NCBI GenBank assembly: GCA_937891425.1
Contig: CALAGD010000051.1
Coordinates: forward strand, 13,010 to 77,009
DNA: 64,000 bases
Direction of reading: 5' to 3'
From: an uncultured Pigmentiphaga sp.
GTDB lineage: Bacteria > Pseudomonadota > Gammaproteobacteria > Burkholderiales > Burkholderiaceae_B
Shown here: piece after piece, positions 45,530-54,177 of the stretch
Layout: each line of letters starts with the position of its first letter
Numbering within the stretch: the first letter of the stretch is position 1
Program-made: the position numbers and the translations under genes
The notes under the pieces: model-generated
What the model was told of the DNA's origin: nothing
Seen by the model: the letters and a program-made list of their open reading frames with translations, nothing else
Database searches by the model: none

Positions 45530-47584
45530 TCAGGCAAGTACGCTCTTGACGGCCGCAGCAACCGCTTCCGCCGTAATTCCGAAATGCTTGAACAACACGC
45601 CGGCCGGCGCGGATTCACCAAAGGTATCGAGGCCGACGACGGCGCCATCGAGGCCAACATACTTGCGCCAGTAATCGGTGACGCCCGCTTCAACCGCCAC
45701 GCGCGGCAACTGCGGGGGCAAAACCTGGACGCGCCAGGCTTCGTCCTGAGCGTCGAAGACCTCGGTGCAGGGCATGGACACCACACGCACGGGTATGCCT
45801 TCCTGCTGGAGCATCCGCTGTGCTTCCAGCGCCAGCGACACTTCCGAACCGGTAGCGATGATCACGGCACGTGCCCCTTCGGCATCGCGCAGGACATAGC
45901 CGCCACGCGCGACATGCGCGATAGTAGCCTCGTCGCGCTCGATGAAGGGCAGGTTCTGCCGTGACAGCAGCAGTGCCGAGGGACCGCCCTGCCGTACCCG
46001 CATGCCCACGCTGGCGGGTCGCTGGACAGCTGCACCCCAGGCAACGGCCGTCTCGACCGTATCGCAGGGACGCCATACGTGCAGGTTGGGGATGAGGCGC
46101 AGGCTTGCCGCGTGTTCTACCGCCTGGTGCGTGGGACCGTCTTCTCCCACGCCGATGGAATCATGCGTGAATACGTGCACCACGCGCTGCTTCATGAGCG
46201 CCGCCATGCGGATCGCGTTGCGCGAATAGTCGGAGAACGTGAGGAAGGTACCGCCAAACGGCAGATACCCCCCGTGCAGGGCCAGCCCGTTCATGATGGC
46301 AGCCATGCCGAATTCGCGCACCCCATAGTTGATGTGGCGGCCCGCCTGGAACGAGGTGCCATCGGGGCCACCGCGCACGGGCTGGGCGCCCTTCCAGTCG
46401 GTAAAGTTCGACCCGGTGAGGTCGGCCGAGCCGCCGACCAGTTCGGGCAGGAGCTCGACCAGAGCTGCGATGACCTGTTGCGAGGCCTTGCGCGTGGCTA
46501 CGGTTTCGGCCTTCTGCGCGGTAGCGCGGAGGATGTCGGCAAACGCCTGCGCGAAGTGCGTCGGCAACTCGCCCTGCATGCGCCGCGTGAATTCGGCAGC
46601 CTCATGCGGATAGACAGCGGCATAGGCGTCGAACCGTTGCTGCCACTGTGTGTACAGCTGCTCTCCCCGCTGGCGTGCATCCCACGCCTGACGCACTTCG
46701 GCCGGAATCTCGTAGGGAGGATAGGGCCAGCCCAGCGCCTGCCGGGCAGCCTGAATTTCAGCTTCGCCCAGGGGCGCGCCGTGAACTTTCTCGGTACCGG
46801 CCATGGTAGGTGCGCCCTTGCCGATGACCGTACGGCATTCGATGAGCGTGGGCCCCGACATGTTGCGCCTGGCTGCCTCGATGGCCTGCGCTACCGCCTC
46901 GATGTCGTGGCCATCAACACCTCGGATGACATTCCAGCCGTACGCCTCGAACCGCTTGCAGGTATCGTCGCCGAACCAGTGCTCGACCTCGCCATCGATG
47001 GAGATGCCGTTCGAATCGTACAGGACGATGAGCCGGGAGAGCTTGAGCGTACCCGCAAGCGAGCAGGCCTCGTGCGAGATGCCCTCCATGAGGCAGCCAT
47101 CGCCCACGATGGCATAGGTGTAGTGATCGACGATGGTGTGACCGGGGCGGTTGAACTCGGCCGCCAGAAGTCGTTCGGCCAACGCCATGCCTACCGCATT
47201 GGCCAGCCCTTGGCCGAGCGGACCTGTAGTGGTTTCCACGCCAGCCGTGATGCCGACCTCCGGGTGCCCGGGCGTGCGCGAATGCAACTGACGGAAATTG
47301 CGGATTTCGTCGATGGGCAGGTCGTACCCCGTGAGGTGCAACAGCGCGTACAGCAGCATCGAAGCGTGCCCGTTCGAGAGCACGAAGCGATCGCGATCGG
47401 GCCAGGTGGGATTGAGCGGATGATGCCTCAGGTGCCGGTGCCACAGCGCCGTAGCCACTTCGGCCAGCCCCATGGGCGCCCCCGGGTGACCCGACCTGGC
47501 CTGTTGCACCGCGTCCATGGCGAGCGCCCGGATAGCATTGGCCATGTGGGCCGTGATAGATTGAGGGGGAAGAGATTCACTCAT
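45530..47584 (-). CDS. tkt: Transketolase
   Basis: Transketolase moves two-carbon units between sugar phosphates in the pentose phosphate pathway, using thiamine diphosphate. It is 684 residues. The N-terminal DAVQQARSGHPGAPMGLAEV segment, the ThDP/Mg motif GDGCLMEGISHEA near residue 160, and the second-domain segments FTHDSIGVGEDGPTHQ near 475 are present. It heads the tkt-gap-pgk unit. Confidence 0.97.
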   Translation of the reverse strand: MSESLPPQSITAHMANAIRALAMDAVQQARSGHPGAPMGLAEVATALWHRHLRHHPLNPTWPDRDRFVLSNGHASMLLYALLHLTGYDLPIDEIRNFRQLHSRTPGHPEVGITAGVETTTGPLGQGLANAVGMALAERLLAAEFNRPGHTIVDHYTYAIVGDGCLMEGISHEACSLAGTLKLSRLIVLYDSNGISIDGEVEHWFGDDTCKRFEAYGWNVIRGVDGHDIEAVAQAIEAARRNMSGPTLIECRTVIGKGAPTMAGTEKVHGAPLGEAEIQAARQALGWPYPPYEIPAEVRQAWDARQRGEQLYTQWQQRFDAYAAVYPHEAAEFTRRMQGELPTHFAQAFADILRATAQKAETVATRKASQQVIAALVELLPELVGGSADLTGSNFTDWKGAQPVRGGPDGTSFQAGRHINYGVREFGMAAIMNGLALHGGYLPFGGTFLTFSDYSRNAIRMAALMKQRVVHVFTHDSIGVGEDGPTHQAVEHAASLRLIPNLHVWRPCDTVETAVAWGAAVQRPASVGMRVRQGGPSALLLSRQNLPFIERDEATIAHVARGGYVLRDAEGARAVIIATGSEVSLALEAQRMLQQEGIPVRVVSMPCTEVFDAQDEAWRVQVLPPQLPRVAVEAGVTDYWRKYVGLDGAVVGLDTFGESAPAGVLFKHFGITAEAVAAAVKSVLA

Positions 47585-47778
47585 AACGCTCGATTCGACT
47601 CAGTGCAACCCAAACCTGGCATTTTAACGTGATTCCTGCCAGCGCCGGTTTCGGGCCTGCCTGACCGGCAGACGCCCCCTGCCCGCGTCACCGCGCACGG
47701 CACGTCAGCATGCATGCCACGGCGCTTCATGTCCTTGCGCCAGCCCCGCACGAACCGGAACCCTTCCCTGTAGTCCTT

Positions 47779-48522
47779 ATGCCTGAACCGCGTTTTTTTG
47801 TCGATACACCACTGCGCCCCGGGGCACGCATCGAATTGCCCGAATCCGTCGCCCATCATGCCATTCGCGTCCTGCGCCTCGAGCCGGGCAGTCCCATCAT
47901 CCTGTTCAACGGCCAGGGCGGCAGCTGGTCTGCCATCCTGCACATCGAAGCACGCCGTGCCAGCGCGCAGCTCGTTGACCACGATGCGCACGAGGTGGAG
48001 CTGCCCGGTCGCGTAACCCTGGTACAGGGCATTCCGGGCGGCGACAAGATGGATTTCGTGATCGAGAAGGCGACTGAACTCGGAGCTACCGGTCTCGCGC
48101 CGATCGCCGCACAACGCAGCATCGTCAAACTGAGCGGTCCCCGTCTGGAGAAACGCCTGCAGCACTGGCAACGGGTCGCGATCGCCGCGTGCGAGCAGTG
48201 CGGCCGCAACCGGGTACCCGGCGTCACATTCCCGCTGTCACTGGCCGAGTGGATGCATCAGCATGCAACCGCACATGACCGCGTGCTCATCGCCCACCCC
48301 GAGGGAGGCATCACGCTGAACGAAGCACTGGCAGAGGTGCCGCTGCAGGGAGCTCTGGCTTTGCTGGTGGGACCGGAAGGAGGATGGTCGGAACAGGAGT
48401 TGCAGGGGGCGATTCAGCTGGGCGCGCTGCCGGTCCGCTTTGGCCCACGCATTCTGCGCACCGAAACCGCGGGACTGGCGCTGCTTGCGGCGAGTTGCGC
48501 CGTGCTGGGATGGAATGGCTAG
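47779..48522 (+). CDS. rsmE: 16S rRNA (uracil-1498-N3)-methyltransferase
   Basis: RsmE is a SPOUT-class methyltransferase that makes m3U1498 in 16S rRNA. It is 247 residues. The N-terminal PUA-like part (PRFFVDTPL, then HHAIRVLRL) is followed by the knot region with ATELGATGLAPIAAQRS near residue 98, and the SAM-binding LLVGPEGGWSEQEL near 197 and LGPRILRTETAGLAL-like end (FGPRILRTETAGLAL). The start at 47779 matches the family. An earlier ATG at 47710 adds 23 residues without support. It is divergent from tkt. Confidence 0.95.
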   Translation: MPEPRFFVDTPLRPGARIELPESVAHHAIRVLRLEPGSPIILFNGQGGSWSAILHIEARRASAQLVDHDAHEVELPGRVTLVQGIPGGDKMDFVIEKATELGATGLAPIAAQRSIVKLSGPRLEKRLQHWQRVAIAACEQCGRNRVPGVTFPLSLAEWMHQHATAHDRVLIAHPEGGITLNEALAEVPLQGALALLVGPEGGWSEQELQGAIQLGALPVRFGPRILRTETAGLALLAASCAVLGWNG

Positions 48523-48602
48523 CTAGCGCGCCCTGCTGGCCCTCAGGAGCGCGCTGCCGGCACCGGACGTATGGGATGATGCCGGCGCCGCGGCCATGGC
48601 GA

Positions 48603-48992
48603 TCAGACGGCGTAGGCCATGACCCGATTGTTGTCGCGCACGTATTCGACCGCGTCGGCGAACGTTTCGAGCAGCGCGTCGACATGGGGAGCAATGCCGG
48701 GCTCTTCCGTGTTCAGCCCCCGCAGGATGACCAGGGCCCCGCGCGGCTGGTCGAGCACCGTGCCCGTCAGGCAGTCGAGCAAGGCGTCGAGATTGCTGCC
48801 AAAGTACTCCGGATAATCAACGGCATTGGCAATGGCGCGCAATACCGCGGACAGCGACTTGGCCTTGCTGCAGTCGGCTTCAAAAACGGCGTACCCCAGA
48901 GACTGAGCCCGTTCGACCAGTTCGGGCGCGGACCCGTCCACGCGGCCGCCTGCCTGCAACTGCTCCTCAATGGATTCGTGCATAGATGTCAC
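48603..48992 (-). CDS. Barstar-like protein
   Basis: This 129-residue protein matches the barstar (barnase inhibitor) family: FEADCSKAKSLSAVLRAIAN near residues 37-56, DYPEYFGSNLDALLDCLTG near 58-76, and a C-terminal strand. Barstars bind and block guanyl-specific RNases. No barnase-like gene is nearby, so it may act on a distant partner or have another role. A GTG at 48992 has GGGAG five bases upstream. ATG at 48983 and 49025 are alternatives. Confidence 0.8.
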   Translation of the reverse strand: MTSMHESIEEQLQAGGRVDGSAPELVERAQSLGYAVFEADCSKAKSLSAVLRAIANAVDYPEYFGSNLDALLDCLTGTVLDQPRGALVILRGLNTEEPGIAPHVDALLETFADAVEYVRDNNRVMAYAV

Positions 48993-49073
48993 AATGACTC
49001 CCAACTTACTTCTGAAATCCGGCAATCCGGAAATGCATGCAACGGCAAGACTTTGCCTTTGGCGCGATTAAAC

Positions 49074-49110
49074 CGCGAAAACGCCCCATTGTGCACAAGG
49101 CGTTTTCGCG
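49074..49110 (-). terminator. Hairpin after maeB
   Basis: A perfect 12-bp inverted repeat (CGCGAAAACGCC and GGCGTTTTCGCG around a 13-base loop) starts about 49 bases after the maeB stop. The T-run lies inside the stem (GCGTTTTC), a form seen again at 52493-52518, so it could terminate on either strand. Confidence 0.6.
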
Positions 49111-49158
49111 CCCTGTTGTGCTGACGTCACACGGCGCCATGTACGCACGATCCGGTAT

Positions 49159-51447
49159 CTAGCGCCCCTGGTTGGCGTGAACCACGGCAAACACCGTCAT
49201 GTTGACGATGCGCCGGACCGTAGCGCTGGGAGTCAGCACATGCACCGGGGCGTTGGCCCCCAGCAGCACCGGCCCAATTGCCACATTGGCGCCCGCAGCC
49301 GTCTTCAGCAAGTTATAGGCGATATTGCCAGATTCAATGTTCGGACATACCAGCAGGTTGGCGGGGCCGTTCAGCGTGCTGTGCGGCATGATGCGCTGGC
49401 GCTCGACGGGATCCAGCGCAAGGTCACCATGCATCTCGCCATCGACTTCGAGCCACGGTGCTTCACGGCGCAGGATGTCCAGAGCCTGACGCTGCTTCAC
49501 CGCCGACGGCGTGTTGTGCGAGCCGAAGTTGGAATGTGACAGCAGGGCCACCTTGGGCTCAAGGTTCAGCCGCTTCATTTCTTCGGCGGCCATGATGGTG
49601 ATGTTGGCAATTTCCTCGGCCGTCGGGTTCTCGTTCACATGGGTGTCGACAAGGGCGACGGTACGTTCCGGCAGCACCAGGAAATTCATGGCCGCATATG
49701 CCTTGGCGCCCTCGCGCTTGCCTATGACTTCGTCGATGTAGCGCAGGTGATTGGCAAACAGGCCGACCGTGCCGCAAATCATGCCGTCGGCCTCGCCCAG
49801 ATGGATCATCATGGCGCCGATCAGGGTGAGCCGCCGGCGCATTTCCACTTTGGCGAGATCTTGCGTGATGCCGCGCCGGTTCATGATTTCCCAGTAACGG
49901 GTCCAGTACTGCCGGAAGCGCGAGTCGAACTCGGGGTTGGTGACATCGAAGTCGACTCCCAGGCGCATTCTCAGACCCAGGCGCTCGATCCGGGCTGCCA
50001 GCACGGAGGGGCGCCCGATCAGGATGGGCCGCGCGATCTGCTCGTCGATGACGATCTGTACGGCACGCAGCACGCGCTCGTCTTCGCCCTCGGCAAATAC
50101 GATGCGGTTCTTGCCGCGCTCGCGTGCGAACTGCTTCGCCAGCGCAAAGATCGGCTTCATGAACGCGCCCGAGTGGTACACGAACTGCTGCAGCTGGTTG
50201 ACGTAGGCGTCCATGTCGGCGATGGGCCGGGTAGCTACCCCGGAGTCCATGGCCGCCTGGGCAACGGCCGGAGCAATACGCGTGATGAGGCGTGGATCGA
50301 ATGGCTTGGGGATGAGATATTCGCGCCCGAAGGAAACATCGAGCTTGTTGTAGGCCCGCGCGACGATGTCGCTGACTTCCTCACGCGCCAGTCCGGCAAT
50401 GGCATACACTGCGGCCACCTCCATTTCACGGGTAATGGCGGTAGCGCCCACGTCGAGTGCACCACGAAACAGGTAGGGGAAGCACAGGACGTTGTTCACC
50501 TGGTTCGGGTAGTCGGAGCGGCCGGTGGCAATGACCGCATCATCGCGCACTGCCATCACCTCTTCCGGCGTGATCTCGGGCTCGGGATTGGCCAGCGCCA
50601 GGATGACGGGATTGGGCGCCATGCGCGCGACCATGTCGGGCTTGAGCACGCCCCCGGCCGAAAGTCCCAGGAACACGTCAGCATTGTCGATGACCTCGGC
50701 CAGCGTGCGTGCATCGGTCTCGCGCGCGTAACGGGCCTTGCGCTCGTCCATCAGGACCGTGCGCCCTGCATAGACCACACCTTCGATGTCGGTCACCCAG
50801 ATGTTCTCGCGCCTGACCCCCAGCTCTTCCATCAGGCCGAGGCAGGCAAGCGCTGCCGCACCCGCGCCCGAGGTCACTACCTTCACCTCGTCGATCTTCT
50901 TGTCGACCACCTTCAGCGCGTTGACGAACGCCGCCGCAACCGTGATGGCAGTTCCATGCTGGTCGTCGTGAAAGACCGGAATCTTGAGGCGCTCACGCAG
51001 CCTGGCCTCGATCTGGAAGCACTCGGGCGCCTTGATGTCCTCCAGGTTGACCCCTCCGAACGTGGGTTCGAGTGCCGCCACGATCTCGACGAACTTGTCG
51101 GGGTCGGTCTCGTTGATCTCGATGTCAAAGACATCAATGCCCGCGAACTTCTTGAACAGGACCGCCTTGCCTTCCATGACCGGCTTGGCGGCGACTGCCC
51201 CGATCGCTCCCAGGCCAAGGACCGCCGTGCCATTGGTGATGACACCGACCAGGTTGCCCCGCGCGGTATAGCGCATTGCGTTGTTGACGTCGGCGACGAT
51301 TTCCTCGCACGCGGCGGCAACGCCCGGCGAGTAGGCCAGCGCCAGGTCGCGCTGGTTGGTGAGATGCTTGGTAGGGGTGACGGAAATCTTCCCCGGGCGG
51401 CCCGATTCGTGATAGGCGAGTGCGGCTTTGCGAAAGGTGGGATCCAT
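49159..51447 (-). CDS. maeB: NADP-dependent malic enzyme with phosphotransacetylase-like domain
   Basis: MaeB decarboxylates malate to pyruvate with NADPH formation. It is 762 residues, the usual two-domain length. The malic enzyme half (about residues 1-430) shows LALAYSPGVAAACEEI, a central FHDDQHGTAITVAAAFVNAL segment and the dinucleotide motif TSGAGAAALACLGLM near 190. The C-terminal half (about 430-762) resembles phosphate acetyltransferase (RIVFAEGEDERVLRA near 448) and is thought to be regulatory. It is preceded by its own gap and followed by a hairpin. Confidence 0.96.
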   Translation of the reverse strand: MDPTFRKAALAYHESGRPGKISVTPTKHLTNQRDLALAYSPGVAAACEEIVADVNNAMRYTARGNLVGVITNGTAVLGLGAIGAVAAKPVMEGKAVLFKKFAGIDVFDIEINETDPDKFVEIVAALEPTFGGVNLEDIKAPECFQIEARLRERLKIPVFHDDQHGTAITVAAAFVNALKVVDKKIDEVKVVTSGAGAAALACLGLMEELGVRRENIWVTDIEGVVYAGRTVLMDERKARYARETDARTLAEVIDNADVFLGLSAGGVLKPDMVARMAPNPVILALANPEPEITPEEVMAVRDDAVIATGRSDYPNQVNNVLCFPYLFRGALDVGATAITREMEVAAVYAIAGLAREEVSDIVARAYNKLDVSFGREYLIPKPFDPRLITRIAPAVAQAAMDSGVATRPIADMDAYVNQLQQFVYHSGAFMKPIFALAKQFARERGKNRIVFAEGEDERVLRAVQIVIDEQIARPILIGRPSVLAARIERLGLRMRLGVDFDVTNPEFDSRFRQYWTRYWEIMNRRGITQDLAKVEMRRRLTLIGAMMIHLGEADGMICGTVGLFANHLRYIDEVIGKREGAKAYAAMNFLVLPERTVALVDTHVNENPTAEEIANITIMAAEEMKRLNLEPKVALLSHSNFGSHNTPSAVKQRQALDILRREAPWLEVDGEMHGDLALDPVERQRIMPHSTLNGPANLLVCPNIESGNIAYNLLKTAAGANVAIGPVLLGANAPVHVLTPSATVRRIVNMTVFAVVHANQGR

Positions 51448-51501
51448 ACGAGCTGTGACAGGCGAGAACAGGTTGAGGGGGAGGCGGATGCGTATCGGAT
51501 G

Positions 51502-52416
51502 TTATACGACCGGCAGGGATAGTCGGGGAAACAGACCTCGCGGGTCGAAGATCAGCTTCACATCTTCCTCGAATTCGAAGATGCGGGCAGGTGAAGGGGG
51601 ACGGTGCAACGGAGCGCTGTCGGACGGTTTTTCCGGGATGGGCCCCTGCCCCGCGTCCGGTGCAGCGGGCCAGGATGCAGCATGTGCGGGAAGGAAATGG
51701 GCCGACAGAAGCCAGCCAAGGCTGCCCTGGCTACCCGGCCAGACATGCGCCAGGTTCTGCTCGGGCTGCAGCAGGGCGTCTAGCCGATAGCGCGCGGGCC
51801 ATGCCGGGAGATGCCGCCAGGCACGGTATCCGGGCGAATTCACGAGGATGAACAGCTGCGACACGAGGCTGCGGGCCGCGTCGCTGAGCGGCTCGCGTTG
51901 CACGTCGGCACCGAAAGGTCCGAAACGCTCGATCGCGCCTTCAGCCAGGAGAACATCTACCGCCAGCAGATACCGGGCGACACGCTCGAAATCGGCATTC
52001 GACACCTGCGCCAGCCATTGGGCAAGCAGGGCGTCGTCGGGAGCTGCCTGGAACAGCTCGGGCAGCAGCGTGCGCAGATCGCGCACTGAAGCGCCGGCTT
52101 GGGCGATGATCCGCCCATCGGCAAGTCGGCGCACGGCATTCAGCGCATGCGGATGAACGATGAGGGCCGGGATGTGGTCGGGCACCGGGCAACCGGCAAG
52201 CACCAGCAGGGTTCCTGTCTCGACGCACAGGGCGCGCGCATGCAGCAGGTCTTCCTCGCGAGCCGGGTAGAGTGCGGCGCGGTCTGCCCCATCAGGGGAA
52301 GGCGGGCCTGGCTCAACCCGGCCATGAATGCACCGCGCAAGGCGGCGGCAGAAACGCGTCCAGGGGTCTGCAGCCGTGCTGAACCCGGTCAGGAAAGCGC
52401 GTCTGGAAGGGCGCAT
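51502..52416 (-). CDS. Degenerate FAD-linked-oxidase-like protein
   Basis: This 304-residue protein is not a standard enzyme. It starts with a possible twin-arginine-like MRPSRRAFLTG. Residues about 48-115 follow the pattern of a PCMH-type FAD-binding domain (ALYPAREEDLLHARALCVET, then LIVHPHALNAVRR and AQAGASVRDLRTLL), and the end FDPRGLFPRLSL resembles the closing stretch of FAD-linked oxidases. The glycine-rich flavin loop expected after the first strand is replaced by VLAGCPVPDH, and the middle is short. It may be a non-catalytic relative. It lies 54 bases upstream of maeB on the same strand. Confidence 0.55.
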   Translation of the reverse strand: MRPSRRAFLTGFSTAADPWTRFCRRLARCIHGRVEPGPPSPDGADRAALYPAREEDLLHARALCVETGTLLVLAGCPVPDHIPALIVHPHALNAVRRLADGRIIAQAGASVRDLRTLLPELFQAAPDDALLAQWLAQVSNADFERVARYLLAVDVLLAEGAIERFGPFGADVQREPLSDAARSLVSQLFILVNSPGYRAWRHLPAWPARYRLDALLQPEQNLAHVWPGSQGSLGWLLSAHFLPAHAASWPAAPDAGQGPIPEKPSDSAPLHRPPSPARIFEFEEDVKLIFDPRGLFPRLSLPVV

Positions 52417-52492
52417 GGACTACCTTCTGGGCAAACGGTGAAACGAACGGGAACGCGTCTTGGCATACGGCAACGGGTTTGCTGCACCAATG

Positions 52493-52518
52493 AAAACGCC
52501 CCACGACTTCGTGGGGCG
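52493..52518 (-). terminator. Intrinsic terminator after the lytic transglycosylase gene
   Basis: CGCCCCACGA and TCGTGGGGCG form a perfect 10-bp stem. On the minus strand it is followed by TTTTC. It lies 63 bases after the stop of the transglycosylase gene and before the oxidase-like gene, so it separates the two. Confidence 0.75.
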
Positions 52519-52581
52519 CCTATCGGCGCGACAACGCAATTGTAGCGTTCGTTGCCCGTATCGGCTGCGCAGGGTGCCGGC

Positions 52582-53832
52582 TTACATGCCCTGCCAGCGC
52601 AACGAGAAGGAGGAAACCGGTTCGAAATCGTTCGCCGCCACCCGCGACTGCTGCCCGGTACCTTCAGGAAACAGTCCGCGCGCCACGGACCGGGCCGCTT
52701 CGCCAATTGCCCGTGTGGTTTCGTCTTCGTCATCCAGGCGTGCACTCCGGATGTCCCGCTGTCCGGGCTGTTCGCTCTCGAGGGGGGGTGCCACGACCTG
52801 CGGCTGGTCAGGCGGCGAGGACCGCGCAACTGGCGCGACGCGGGTCCGCTGCGATGCCGCAACGGCGGTGCTGCCGTCTTGCGTGACATTGCTGGCTACC
52901 ATCACGGGAGCTCCGGCGTTACCGATCGCAGCGCGCAGGCGGTCCAGCTCCGCCAGCACGCGCTTGCCATACTGGCTGCTCTTGCCGGAAGCACCCACGT
53001 AACAGGTCAGGCCACCCGCCACCGAACCCCGCTGCTGGATGCACTCCTTCAGGATCTGAGCCCCCACCTCGATGTTGGCTTCAGGTTTCCAGACGGCCTT
53101 GACGCCCCCGAACCGCTCGAAACGCTTGCGGTGGATCCGCGTCATGACCTGCATCAGCCCCTGGGCCCCCTTGGGGCTTTGCGCGCGCGGATTGAAGTTC
53201 GACTCGATCGCCATCACCGCCAGCAGCAGCAAGGGGTCGAGCTCCATGGCATGCCCCACTTCCCAGGCGGTCGACACGACGGTCTGGACGGACTTGGCGG
53301 AAACCTTGTACTTGTTCGTGATGTAATGCTGCAACGGTTCAAAATGCGCCTTCACGGCAAGGGCACGCTCTCTGACGGTCGCCATCATGCCGGGGCTGCC
53401 GGGAGCATGCGTCGTCGCGACCTCGGATGCGCCAACTGGCTCCGGCCCGGCAGGATGCATGGTCTGCGCGACACCTGATGGCACAGCGGCCGTGCCGGGC
53501 TGCGACGGCTCGGGTGGGCGGTGTCCGGCCGGCACCGATTCTGCTTGCGCGGGCATGGCCACCGAGGCCAGTACCAGCATGGCCGCCATGAGCACGCCAC
53601 CTGATCGGTGCACACGGGTAGCTCCTGCCGGAATCCGCACCCCAGCCGGCGGCGGTTCGACAGAACCGGAAAGCGGAAGACTGGCGAGTCGGACAGCGCG
53701 GCCAGCGGGGACGACGGGGCGCACAGAGGCGCCACCGGCACACGCAGCGGCGCTGATGGCGGGGCGGCGGCTGGCGGCACGAGCAAAACGGTATGCCAGC
53801 CTGCGCAACGTGGACCATCGCACGTCGGGCAT
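52582..53832 (-). CDS. Lytic transglycosylase (SLT domain)
   Basis: This 416-residue protein has a soluble-lytic-transglycosylase domain at about residues 185-310: the catalytic Glu210 in AVMAIESNFNP, SPKGAQGLMQVM at 219-230, and NIEVGAQILKECIQQ. Such enzymes cleave murein glycan strands with anhydro-muramyl formation. ATG 53832 has a perfect AGGAGG six bases upstream, yet about 80 Arg/Ala-rich residues then precede the apparent signal peptide (VLMAAMLVLASVAMPAQA). The C-terminal 100 residues are low-complexity and probably unstructured. Confidence 0.82.
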   Translation of the reverse strand: MPDVRWSTLRRLAYRFARAASRRPAISAAACAGGASVRPVVPAGRAVRLASLPLSGSVEPPPAGVRIPAGATRVHRSGGVLMAAMLVLASVAMPAQAESVPAGHRPPEPSQPGTAAVPSGVAQTMHPAGPEPVGASEVATTHAPGSPGMMATVRERALAVKAHFEPLQHYITNKYKVSAKSVQTVVSTAWEVGHAMELDPLLLLAVMAIESNFNPRAQSPKGAQGLMQVMTRIHRKRFERFGGVKAVWKPEANIEVGAQILKECIQQRGSVAGGLTCYVGASGKSSQYGKRVLAELDRLRAAIGNAGAPVMVASNVTQDGSTAVAASQRTRVAPVARSSPPDQPQVVAPPLESEQPGQRDIRSARLDDEDETTRAIGEAARSVARGLFPEGTGQQSRVAANDFEPVSSFSLRWQGM

Positions 53833-54177
53833 GTCGGACCTCCTGCTAACGGGAAACTTGCACGACCGTGCACACCCGGGGGTATGCTTTGCGGCCGTAC
53901 CGGGAAGTAATCCGGCGATGATCGCCAGATGGGCTTGCGCATCGCCGCTGCGATGCACGAGTCCGCATCCCTGCGACTCGTAACCCGCCCTTGCGGGCAG
54001 TCCACGGGTCGACCAGGGCACGAGGCACAGGGCGTGTATTGTAGAGACCCAATCCGGCCATCAACCGCCCGAATGGCCTTTTTTACCCGGGTACAAAATG
54101 AAAATTTTGTAAGAATTGCGTAAGCTTTACCCAAACTTCCCGACCATGACCCCACTCATCGCCCGTTTCCGCCCGAC
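53833..54177. other. Intergenic region between the transglycosylase gene and ubiD
   Basis: This 345-base divergent region has no supported gene. A TACAAT box on the minus strand (54043-54038) with TTGATG 15 bases upstream could drive the transglycosylase gene. A perfect ACAAAAT/ATTTTGT dyad (54093-54110) in an AT-rich patch lies 68 bases before ubiD. Confidence 0.5.

Noticed and set aside
49639..51522. A 627-codon open frame on the plus strand opposite maeB
   Set aside because: It is antisense to a canonical MaeB and shows no family features.
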